A stretch of DNA of 64,000 nucleotides from Hofstenia miamia (Eukaryota; Xenacoelomorpha; Acoela). Made by a program: the position numbers and the translations under genes. Each line of letters starts with the position of its first letter. The stretch's first letter is position 1. Location of the stretch: the NCBI GenBank assembly GCA_004352715.1, contig SCFE01000117.1, positions 138,272-202,271 of the forward strand, written 5' to 3'. Positions 22,689 to 35,800 of this stretch are shown in pieces. The notes under the pieces were generated by a model. That model had not been told where the DNA came from. It saw nothing but the letters and a program-made list of their open reading frames with translations, and searched no databases.

Positions 22689-25600
22689 GTAAGCTTTATT
22701 AGTGCACGCGCATGTGCTTTGCATGAGCTTGGTGATACATTGACGCATATTGAGAGAGAAGGCTGGTAGACCTAATTGCAAATGAACTTAGTAGTCTGTG
22801 CCACGTCTCTTGCGTTCTGTGTGTCTAATCAAAGTCATTGTAGTAGCTACCAATAAACGTATTAAATATATATAATTTAAAACACAGGGTAAGTATGTCT
22901 ACCAGCGATGTATTTCAATCCGAATTTCTTAAATCATCAGGTGCTAAAATCATAAAAAATAAACAATTTAAACACAAGTTGAAACGTCTTTGAGATGATA
23001 CACAATGCAGTGATCATCACCAATTACAACACTATTATATCATATTATTCATAGATAAAAAAATTACTAACCAAAACTGATTCCACTTCTGATATCTACC
23101 ACAAATTCTATGTAAATTGGTTCTTATTAACCACTTATTGATTTAGTTTGCTTCATTAGGGACGTCTATTAAAATATTTTATCTTTATATGCGCAAAGCA
23201 ACTCAATTGAATGATTTTAAAGTACTGAGGAATCAATGTTACTTAAACCTAACTGTAGGATGAGAGAAATTACATCTTTTAAAATATTGATTATAATTTT
23301 AAGTTTAAGGCAATTGGAACGATTGAAGGTAGTGTTGACAGAGCTATACTCTCCATTTGGTGCACTCTGCCTTGCAATGGGTTGTGAAGGTTATGTAAGA
23401 ATGAGGTGAATTGGCCAAGTCCTTACGCTTGAATTATTTCATATCTACTAAGGTTTTGTGTCATCTATTTGAACTTAATCATCAATTTCCTTGAGTTCAC
23501 ATGCCCCTTATTTATTTGAATTTACCAACTCACTCCAGAGAATGACTGCTCAGGCTGTATTCAATGTTATATTAACGAATGAGATTTTCAATTATTCAAA
23601 GTGAAAAGTTTAAGCCTGGAGTTTGCAAGCTGATTTACGTACTGTGAAATACTTTACTCCTAAAGTGCTGTTAACATGGGCTCCAAGTACTCTTTGGTCC
23701 TGAATTTCAATTTTTCTAGAAATAAATGTAAGCTATTGGGGTGATTTGGCCAAAAAAATTTTTCCCGATTTCTAAATACTGTAGTTTTACATAAAAATAT
23801 GGATATTTTTTGTTGGAAATGTGAGTTACGGTATTTTTAAAAGAGTAATAATTAGAGTAACAGAAATTACAAAAAGAACAGAAAATGGCAAGAATTTTGA
23901 TATGGGCAAAAAAAAATATATTTTAAAATACAAATGGGATATTCATGCTAAATTTAATCCCTGTATTCTCTATAATAAATTTCAAGACAGAAGTTTCAAT
24001 TAGTAGAATGCTGTGACTCCCTCCTAAAGTCATATCTCATTAACAAGAACTTTAAGCAAGGGAATCTTGTGAAATATATTAGTGCAATGATGAACTGTTG
24101 AAACTTTTTGTACGTGTCACATGTTTTACTTGTGATGTATTTTTTCTTTACTCCATATTTTTTGTGTTGCAAATGTTTTGGTTGTGGTTGTCAATCAACT
24201 TACAGATAACGAAAGCGAAGCTTGTTACTTATATAGAAATATTTCGGTTTTACTAATCAACATGATTTTCAATTATGGCATCTTTTCTAAGACAAAGCGG
24301 TTTGGGTCAGCGGACCATTGCCACATTATAGGAGGTCATTTATATGAACCAAATTCATATCTATTAAACTTAAGTAATTACACAGTTAAGTTACAAAGGG
24401 CAAAAATAGAAGGAACAACTTGCATTCAGACCAAAAAATAAAAGGCAAAAATTATGGAAATAAACGGCTAAAATTTGTTGTTTTTGTAAGTACTTCCTAC
24501 TTTGTATTGACTGACCAAACCACCCCCTCCTTTTTTATTCTATGGGTTCGTCAATAATTCTTGTAATAAAATTTTGAAAGTTTACCAATAAAACGTTTTC
24601 TTCTCTATTTATTTTATACTATGTCATCATCAAGTGAATAAAAATAGCAGTTTGATAGAAAAAAATCCCTTAGATCTTAGAGATCTTAGATATACATGAA
24701 AATAAAAACGGCAAATTCATCTCGAACGATATTTTTTCAGAAATGTGACTCTTCATCTTTCATCAGGAGTATTGAAGAAATACATGTGAGAATCAGATAC
24801 TATTTCTAAGATAGAAAATAACCACAGATAGATTTTACTTGATTTAATGATATTGCAGTAAATTGCATTCATCAAAAAATGTGGCCAATTCGTCTCCTTC
24901 TACCCTATTATATGATCTACATCATTACAAGAAACATCAACGGGTATTCCAATCTTCAGGAAAGAATAAGGCAATTGCTTTAAACATCATGTAGGCGTTG
25001 GCAGAGAACCTGATGCTGAGAAAATGCAGATACTGCATAACTTCAATTAATTAATCTTTTCTCTTGTAAGTCATCATTGTTGCCCCAATAACACTTTACG
25101 GCTTGAAAAGAAAATGTATTCAGAAAAGAAGAAATTCTTAAAACAATTCGCATCTCTTCAATTGTAGGATCATAATCAAAGTAAACTTTCTCATTTCCCC
25201 AAGGACTAAAAGTTGAGGTTATTGTTATTTTTTCCAATTGCTCATGATATCTGGTTTCTCAGGTGACAAATTTTTCTGCCCAATATTTATTCCACCCATT
25301 CATATTCTATTCGTGAAGTATTATTAGTATAAAAAGACTTGCATATATTCAATAATGTTGTTAGGCAAAGAACATCAAATACTTTTGAATAAATGAATTT
25401 TTTTAATAAACCCACATTGGTTTCCAAGTAATTGACTTTTAACCAGGCCCATAGCCAGCATCATCATATAAGGGGGGTCGACACACATACAGGAGGGTTG
25501 ATGAGAATTTCAACCCCAGTAAAATTTAAAGTTTAGTGGTTAAGTAAGTGACCAACCACGTAGCATAGCCCCGCGAAGATTTTTTGAATATATACACAAA

Positions 25601-28600
25601 ATAAACCTTAGAAATGCATTTCACCGCATTGTTGAAAGCACAATTAAATTAACAAATTTTATTTTTACATGCTAATTTTGCTTTTAAGTTTGTTGTCCAG
25701 TAGGAGTTACCTGACTTTCCAGGACGGCGGGGGGGTGNNNNNNNNNNNNNNNNNNNNNNNNNNNNNNNNNNNNNNNNNNNNNNNNNNNNNNNNNNNNNNN
25801 NNNNNNNNNNNNNNNNNNNNNNNNNNNNNNNNNNNNNNNNNNNNNNNNNNNNNNNNNNNNNNNNNNNNNNNNNNNNNNNNNNNNNNNNNNNNNNNNNNNN
25901 NNNNNNNNNNNNNNNNNNNNNNNNNNNNNNNNNNNNNNNNNNNNNNNNNNNNNNNNNNNNNNNNNNNNNNNNNNNNNNNNNNNNNNNNNNNNNNNNNNNN
26001 NNNNNNNNNNNNNNNNNNNNNNNNNNNNNNNNNNNNNNNNNNNNNNNNNNNNNNNNNNNNNNNNNNNNNNNNNNNNNNNNNNNNNNNNNNNNNNNNNNNN
26101 NNNNNNNNNNNNNNNNNNNNNNNNNNNNNNNNNNNNNNNNNNNNNNNNNNNNNNNNNNNNNNNNNNNNNNNNNNNNNNNNNNNNNNNNNNNNNNNNNNNN
26201 NNNNAGACAAAAGGAGAATTCAAGAGTGAGGCGCGATCGGGTCGTCCATGGGTTACAATTTCAAGAGCAGACAATCGCATTCACATCATACCAAGGCCCA
26301 TCTATTTGCAACTGCCAATGAAATAAAGTCTGAGGTATTTCCTACTGGTTCTTCTCCCATTGTGCATAGCCCGTGTCACAGAGTCAAGAAAGTCAATGAT
26401 TGGTTGAACATCAATGGGATTGAGGTCATTGGCCGCTGGCCAGGTAAGTCACCTGACCTTAATCCCATTGAAAATTGTTGGGATGTTGTTAAGAAAGAAG
26501 TAGCAAAACTCAGACCAACATCAACAGATGAATTGCGATAAGAAATTAAGGAAGTATGGGTGCACATGCACAATATTACTCCGGATTCTCTGCAAAAGTT
26601 GATCCACTCAATGCCCACCTGTTTGGCGAAGTGTCTAAAGGCTCATGGCCGTCATGCAAAATATTAACCAATTGAACTACAAAATTTGTTCGATTGGTTA
26701 GTTTACATCATGTATTTTGTAGTTCGCAATATTTGTTTTAATATAATAAAAGAATTTTATGGAATTTTTTTTGTTTTGTATATAAAACTCAAAACGATCC
26801 AAAATTTTGCTCGCGATTGTATATATATATATATATATATANNNNNNNNNNNNNNNNNNNNNNNNNNNNNNNNNNNNNNNNNNNNNNNNNNNNNNNNNNN
26901 NNNNNNNNNNNNNNNNNNNNNNNNNNNNNNNNNNNNNNNNNNNNNNNNNNNNNNNNNNNNNNNNNNNNNNNNNNNNNNNNNNNNNNNNNNNNNNNNNNNN
27001 NNNNNNNNNNNNNNNNNNNNNNNNNNNNNNNNNNNNNNNNNNNNNNNNNNNNNNNNNNNNNNNNNNNNNNNNNNNNNNNNNNNNNNNNNNNNNNNNNNNN
27101 NNNNNNNNNNNNNNNNNNNNNNNNNNNNNNNNNNNNNNNNNNNNNNNNNNNNNNNNNNNNNNNNNNNNNNNNNNNNNNNNNNNNNNNNNNNNNNNNNNNN
27201 NNNNNNNNNNNNNNNNNNNNNNNNNNNNNNNNNNNNNNNNNNNNNNNNNNNNNNNNNNNNNNNNNNNNNNNNNNNNNNNNNNNNNNNNNNNNNNNNNNNN
27301 NNNNNNNNNNNNNNNNNNNNNNNNNNNNNNNNNNNNNNNNNNNNNNNNNNNNNNNNNNNNNNNNNNNNNNNNNNNNNNNNNNNNNNNNNNNNNNNNNNNN
27401 NNNNNNNNNNNNNNNNNNNNNNNNNNNNNNNNNNNNNNNNNNNNNNNNNNNNNNNNNNNNNNNNNNNNNNNNNNNNNNNNNNNNNNNNNNNNNNNNNNNN
27501 NNNNNNNNNNNNNNNNNNNNNNNNNNNNNNNNNNNNNNNNNNNNNNNNNNNNNNNNNNNNNNNNNNNNNNNNNNNNNNNNNNNNNNNNNNNNNNNNNNNN
27601 NNNNNNNNNNNNNNNNNNNNNNNNNNNNNNNNNNNNNNNNNNNNNNNNNNNNNNNNNNNNNNNNNNNNNNNNNNNNNNNNNNNNNNNNNNNNNNNNNNNN
27701 NNNNNNNNNNNNNNNNNNNNNNNNNNNNNNNNNNNNNNNNNNNNNNNNNNNNNNNNNNNNNNNNNNNNNNNNNNNNNNNNNNNNNNNNNNNNNNNNNNNN
27801 NNNNNNNNNNNNNNNNNNNNNNNNNNNNNNNNNNNNNNNNNGGGGTGGGGGAGGGAGGTAGGAGAGGTTCGTTCTTCCAAACTAACCCCCATGGCTACGG
27901 GCCTGCTTCTAACAATTGGCTTCCAAATTTTATCAATTAAATTTTTTGCAAAAACTAAGGAGAGATGAATCGTTCAATTCAATAATATTCAATTGAATTT
28001 AGTCAGGAATAATAATGGAAAAATATAATATCATTTGTAACATTGATGGTCATAAATATTACGTGATGAAGCTTTGAAGTGCATGCTAAGATACAAAGTG
28101 AACAGCTAATGTCTTAATCACTATGCTAATGTGATTGAATTGTATTCTAGCAATGGCTTCGTCGCATATTCTGTTATTACCATAGAATCACTGCAGACGT
28201 GCTCCCATTATCTTTTGATGAGTCTTGCATTTGTTGATTTGCTAGCATTGGTTTTCGATATTTTCGTTTCTGTTCCAATACATCTCATTATTCAGTACGC
28301 CATTTACTTACGCATGAACTGCTGTCTCGTATTTTACTTGGGAAACTGTTTCCTACATTTGGATCTTTCACATTTTGTCATCATCGCTTTGGATAAAAGT
28401 GTTTACATTCTTTTGCCCTTCAAGTATCGAACGCTCTCAAAACGTCTATTTATCCCAGGTATTTTTTTATTATAAAGAAATTCCCCTTTGTGTGGATCAT
28501 TGGTTAATTTAGAAAACCTGCTTCTGTGCAAGGGAATAATTCAAAAAAAGATTTCTGTTAAAATTATAGAAATGCGCTTCATTCATTGAGGGAAATGGAT

Positions 28601-28871
28601 TAAAGCAAGGCTCAAATCGGGAGCCTATACCTTGCAACATTTATTCAAGGTTTTGGGCACAAAAATTAACAAATGTACGTCTGATTTAAAAAGATGAACT
28701 AAAACAAAACAAAATTTACACGGAAATCAAATTTTTAAACTTATTGCTGTTGTGCTTTTATTACTTCATCTTATCCCATTGCTATATTTGATAATACATG
28801 ATTTGGTAAACGTTAATTTATTCAACATACCACATTGCTTAATAGGTATTGTCCAATATACAATGTCCACT

Positions 28872-28951
<80 letters not shown>

Positions 28952-29818
28952 GTCGCGAACAAAAGCATGGAACATTTACTAAAAACAAATAATTTTTTAA
29001 TTTTAATATAAATATACATAATGTAGCATCGATCATTCATAATGCATTACTCTATTTTAATTAAGAAACAATTCCTTGTCTTAGTGATTGTTATTTTTCA
29101 TATATAAGCAGTAAATTCAAATTACATTATGGCCTGAAACAAAAGGTCGAATTGTTATTTTGAAAGAACAATCCATCAAAGTGATTGCTATTGCTGCACG
29201 TTTTAATGTAAACCATAGCTGTATCATTAAAATAATGCAATGCATTAAGACAAATGGAGAATTCAAGAGTGAGGCGCGATCGGGTCGTCCATGGGTTACA
29301 ATTTCAAGAGCAGACAATCGCATTCACATCATACCAAGGCCCATCTATTTGCAACNGCATGGAGGAGGAACTGAATATATTTTCGATCTATTTTGTATTC
29401 AAATTTCCCCTTAATGCATAAGAGTAACCGCGCTTTTCGCAATTGAGTTCTTATTATAAGCAAAATTTTCATTTTTTCATTCTTATTACGACCCAAAAAG
29501 TATTAATTTTTTTAAAGATTTGTGAACTACAATATTGCTTCAATATAAATATAGAATATTCATCAATGTTAGAATTTGTTAAATTTCATTTTTCGTACAT
29601 TAAAAATTTTAATTGAATATTTGGAATAGCAATATGCACATTAACATGAATAGACACATTAAAATGAACTTGAGCAAGTCAAAATATAACTGCCACATGT
29701 AATAAATAAAAATAAATTATATTAAGTATTGAGTGGACTATATTGAGGCCAATATCATTTAAAATAGTTTTTTGCTTATGCGCTAACCACATAAAGGCAG
29801 TTTGCTATTGCATATATG

Positions 29819-29858
<40 letters not shown>

Positions 29859-32800
29859 GGATTTGCCGAAATCCGGTATCCGGTAAAATCTGCAATTACA
29901 CAACCGGATCCGAATATCCGGTATCCGGTATAACTTAACTTGTTTACCGAATGTTACCGGATAACATATTCTGAGATAAAACTTGATTTAAAAATGGAAT
30001 TTTCGAGGAAAAAGCCATATTTTCCCGATAAGGAAGTTGTCATACAACAAAACAAGTTGTTTTTCTGACACAGCAGGATGTAGTCTATTTAATATTTATT
30101 TATTTTCATTCGCAAGAGGTCGATATTAATTGAGGAATGATGTTGTTCTTCAGCAAGCATTACGGCAACCAAATTAATAGTCATATTTTTTTGTTGGTTA
30201 ATTTTGCAGTCTGCTTAAAATTAGATGGTTTTCAGACCGGACGTGCAGTATAATAGGAAGTTATAAAGTCATAAAATGGTATATTTTTGTTTTTTGAAAA
30301 TACTGTAATATTTGTGGTCTGTGTCATATCATCACTTCAGAATTAATATAACAAATTGTATACAAAACATTTTTATTCTTGCCCACTGCTAACATGTGAT
30401 ATGCATTTAATTTATTTACATGTTTTATATTTTGATTTATTCTCATTGGCAGATCATAAATCATGCCACTTATCATCTGATTCACCTGCAATTATAATGA
30501 ATTGCTTACATAAATAAAAATATACTCTTAGCGTTATGTGATGCTAATCCAGTGGCCGCGAATATATATATATATATATATTCATTTAATTTCAATTAAT
30601 GTATTTCCTGGTCTAACCATTTAATTGCAAGCTAATTGTTGAAATATTAAAATAAAGTTTTCTAAGAAGGTTTTGGGCATATCATATGTTTGCAGACTGA
30701 AGTCTCTAGATAAATTAGTATTTGTTGTAAATTCAAAATATTTTTCAATCCACATTGTCTGTAAGGCTGCATCTGGTTTGTATAATTTGAATGAAACTAC
30801 AATTTGTTGTAGTAAGACTCTTCTTGATTTGATATAGATTTAAGACAATTTAAGCGAAATTTTACAGTATTGGTTTTGTGATTAATATCTAATGTTGGAC
30901 AATTAGTAACTATTTCTAAAGCATCTCTTTTAGGTTTCCATTTTGCACCGATTCCTGTTTTCATTACTTCATATTGGAATTTATTGAATTTCTTATTATA
31001 TTTATGTAACCAGAATATTCTAGCATAGTTATAGATTGGAGCTACAATTGCTTCAAATAACTTCATAATTGTATTAGCTTCTTTCATTTATTAAAGCCCA
31101 GTTATTTCTAGCACGAATTTCTACATTGTCTGTATGCAACTCAAATTTAAATTTAGAATCAAACCAAATGCCAAGAATTTTTGTAGACCAGGAATATTTA
31201 CAAATTTCTGAATTGGTTTTAATATTACACATTTCATTTAATTCTTCAGAAGTTACATTAATAGGTACTATTTCGGATTTTCGTGTATTAATTTTTTGCA
31301 TTTTTTGCACCATGCATAAATTTTATTACAATCAAGCTGTAGTCTTTGATATGCTCAATGTATATTTGAAGCGGATTGTGAAATTGTTCCATCATCAGCA
31401 TATTTATTATTTATATAATTGAGAAAATAGTTTATCAAAAATATCATTGATGTATAAAATAAATAATAATGGAGATAAAACCGAACCTTATGGCAACCCA
31501 ATTTTCACGTTTCTTGTAACACCAATGTATCCGTTTATATGTAGCTGTACTTTCCTTTGAGAGTAAAAAGTTTTTTATTACCATACAAAATTTAGCCAAT
31601 AACTTCAATTTGTATAATAGGCCCTCTAGTCATACTGTATCAAATGCTCCTTAGTACACTAAAATAATTTGCACATGTGCTTTGAATAACTTCCTTATAA
31701 TCACAAAGTCAGAGATCATTGCGCAGAAGAAGCACGCCTCAATAGACGCGCAAGCAACAGACAAGCTATGTCCTTAAGCTCAGAAAGTGGAGAAACATAA
31801 TTGAAGTGTTTCTACAACTATAGAAATAGTAGTAACGATGTAATGGACATAGATGTTAACAGAGAAAGAGGAAGTTGGAAAAGTGGTGATTTAGAGGAAG
31901 ATATAGAGAGTTTCTGCGATTCTAAGAAATTAAATTAAAGGAACTATATACAATATTATTTCATGGTTTTTGCAAGGCACACGTGCTGCAGAACTCTTCC
32001 ATGCGTATTCAGGCAAAATATATGAGGGTTGACAATCCATTTCCTTAAATTTAGCCGGTTATTATAAAATATCAAAGATGTTCAATGTTTGACACAGTTG
32101 AAATTCCACCAGATGCTATTACTCATACTCTGGATCTTGGAAATGATACCAGTAATAGAAAAACGTTTTATATTGCATCATTTTGAAAAATGGATGATAA
32201 TATTTTAGGGCATATTCAACTAAATTCCGTCATATTTTGTGTGCCCTAGTAATAATACAACAACATATTATCTGGTTTCCGGCAGTCAAATTATCCGGAA
32301 TCATCCGGCATCCGGTATATTCAATTCACTATCCGGATCCCATCCCTAATATACCTGTATATATATATATATATATATTTCTACTAATTAGTATATTTAT
32401 TGTGGATGAAACACTATATGTTGCAGGTTGGTACGAAACTTTTAAAAAGAAATTAATATTTTTCTCAATAATAGACTTTCTATTTATCCAATGCAATAGC
32501 CAATTTTTAATGCAACTGTCAAAGTGAACATATGGGTCAGTGTTCTAAATATCTATGGTCAAATTTCGTAAGAAACATTTGTTTCATAATATTTCAAAGA
32601 TTCATACTATTTTTGTGAAAATTAAATCAAATGCTTTTTGTTTTAATAAATTTATTTTAATTTTTTATTTAACAATTTGAATATTTTGCTATTTATCTTG
32701 TCGCATTGGAAAAGCATTTTGTGAAGTTCTAGAACATGGATTTTCTGTATGAATAAAGTATGAACAAGCAACATCAATTTTTACTTTGATTAACATTGAA

Positions 32801-35800
32801 AAAACAAACTTGCAGATGAATATCGGAATTTTGAAAACGTGGGTAGGCTATGTTCAGTACGGCTGTTTTCCGCCTGCTAGAGCACATTGTAGTAAAAATT
32901 GAGGTCCATTCTAAAAATCAAGAGTAATTAATTCATCTAAATTCATATTTTTTCAATTTATGATTTTCTAGAGAATTAATTAATTTTGAATTCGGAAATG
33001 CAGAAAAAAATTGTGACATTACACTTACTACAATCCGAATTACTAGAATTATATGAGTATGTAGAATAGAATAGAATAGAATAGAATAGAATAGATTTCT
33101 TACTAAGTACTGCATATATATTAAATACATAGATTAATAGTATAAAGAATTATCTTAGGAACCACTAAGAATCTCAAGAACGGAAGGACTGAGTACAAAT
33201 GAAAAGCAAAGCCTGAAAAACAAATGAATTGCAAGAAGAAGACAGGCTCATAGTGAGTAATGAAAAACATAGCAAAAATTATAATAATCATAATGGGAGC
33301 AGTGATAGACATATCAGTAGCAAAGGACAGGAATGTAGAATGCAAAGAAAATAAACCTGAGGCTTACCAATATGGTAGTAGCGATTCTAAGAGTGTGCAT
33401 TTAAAAGTAAATTTTTTGATAGTGATTAAAGTTTTTGCGATGTGAGACTTTGAAAAGGAAATGCACAGTAATTCAACTGATTTTGGATAAATGAATAAAT
33501 TTATTCTACATTTAATGTTTTTCCTACCTGACGTAAATTTAAAATATATTTTCAATACTTGAGAAAGAAAATTATCTCATTTTAAGGTGGTACTTGGGTT
33601 GAAATTTTGTTCAAAATAGGATTTTTATGCCGGATTCTACTTCCGGTGTTTTACGCTAGTTAAGAATGCTTACTAACAATTACCGGGCTAATCTTGATTA
33701 TAAAAAACTTTTTTCCTAAATATATTAATTTGAAATAAAGATTCTATGTTACATTCTTTTGTTCTTGTTAAATGACTTTTTTGTTGTCATGCAATCGTCG
33801 CCTATGATCGAATTTTTAAATATAAAAACCATGCATTTTATGGTATATTAAATTCATAAAACTTTTTACCTAATTATTCCAAATAAAGCAAGGAGTTGGG
33901 TATCATTGAATTCCCTGAAACTTAAACGAGGAACTCATATGCGCAGGCGGTCTTTTTATTTCAGTGTTTTTCCAACTGAGGAACTCTATAGCTGTGCAAC
34001 CCTTCAACATATCTCCCTGAAACTTTGCATGTATCATGACAATATGAAATTTCATCCCTCTCCGTTGATTACTTTTTATATTATATGGGATTTTATGAGT
34101 CAGTGACCCAGATTTTTAGGTAATTGCATATTAGCATAAAACAATGTTTTTGAAAGGTATAGCCACACAAATTATATTTTTCACTTTAAGTGTTCATCAG
34201 TATGTTATATGCTAAATTTCATAAAGATAGCATGATTTTCAAAAAAAAATGTTCAACCAGAATATATTTTATATATTCCTAATAGCTCCTCTATGTGAGC
34301 AAATAGCTTACAAAAACACTAAATAAATTTACAAAATATTTCGAGATTTTTCAATGGAAACAGTTTCTTTAGATTGTTTATCTCCTTTACTTCTTTTTTA
34401 TTGTTCTATATACTAAAATCGACCAGTTTATTATAAAATATATCAATTTATTAAAATCTTCTTTTTTATTTAAGTCCAATAGTTGAAAAGTTCTACAATT
34501 GGAAAATGTTTCATATGAGAATAAATACGATAAAGGTTCTTCATCTTGTTGACAGATGCATAATGATGAATATGCTCTGATTTTTTGATATAAATCATAC
34601 GCGAGCATACAATTGTTTAAAATAATTCCTTCCCAGTGGCGTTTTAGCGATTTAAAGTAGCTACAAAATGATTTATCTGGGACTTTATTTATTATTAATC
34701 TTAAATCGTCTAAATCAGTGGTTCTACTTGAATGTCTACGATTCCATAAATTTAACTTAAATGATATAATTTCAGACCGTTTATAATAAAGTTTTTCTAA
34801 GAAGGTTTTGGGCATATCATATGTTTGCAGACTAAAGTCTCTAGATAACTTAGTATTTGTTGTAAATTCAAAATATTTTTCAATCCACATTGTCTGTAAG
34901 GCTGCATCTGGTTTGTATAATTTGGATGAAACTACAATTTGTTGTAGTAAGTTTCTTCTTGATTTGATATAGATTTAAGACAATCTAAGCGAAATTGTAC
35001 AGTATTGGTTTTGTGATTAATATCTAATGTTGGACAATGAGTAACTATTTCTAAAGCATCTCTTTTAGGTTTCCATTTTGCACCGATTCCTGTTTTCATT
35101 ACTTCATATTGGAATTTATTGAATTTCTTATTATATTTATGTAACCAGAATATTCTAGCATAGTTATAGATTGGAGCTACAATTGCTTCAAATAACTTCA
35201 TAATTGTATTAGCTTCTTTCCTTTATTAAAGCCCGGTTATTTCTAGCACGAATTTCTACATTGTCTGTATGCAACTCAAATTTAAATTTAGAATCAAACC
35301 AAATGCCAAGAATTTTTGTAGACCAGGAATATTTACAAATTTCTGAATTGGTTTTAATATTACACATTTCATTTAATTCTTCAGAAGTTACATTAATAGG
35401 TACTATTTCGGATTTTCGTGTATTAATGTTTTGCATTTTTTGCACCATGCATAAATTTTAATACAATCAAGCTGTAGTCTTTGATAAGCTCAATGTATAT
35501 TTGAAGCGGATTGTGAAATTGTTCCATCATCAGCATATTTATTATTTATATAATTGAGAAAATAGTTTATCAAAAATATCATTGATGTATAAAATAAATA
35601 ATAATGGAGATAAAACCGAACCTTATGGCAACCCAATTTTCACGTTTCTTGTAACACCAATGTATCCGTTTATATGTAGCTGTACTTTCCTTTGAAAGTA
35701 AATCGTTTTTTATTACCATACAAAATTTTCCAATAACTTCAATTTGTACGAGGGTCATACCAAAAATTTTGCACAAAACAAATTTATTCAAGCATGAAAA

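Noticed and set aside
22687-22875. LTR-like impression (TGTAGG start, AATAAACG near the end)
   Set aside because: No target duplication or matching inverted TG/CA ends, and it overlaps the GPCR exon 1 donor.
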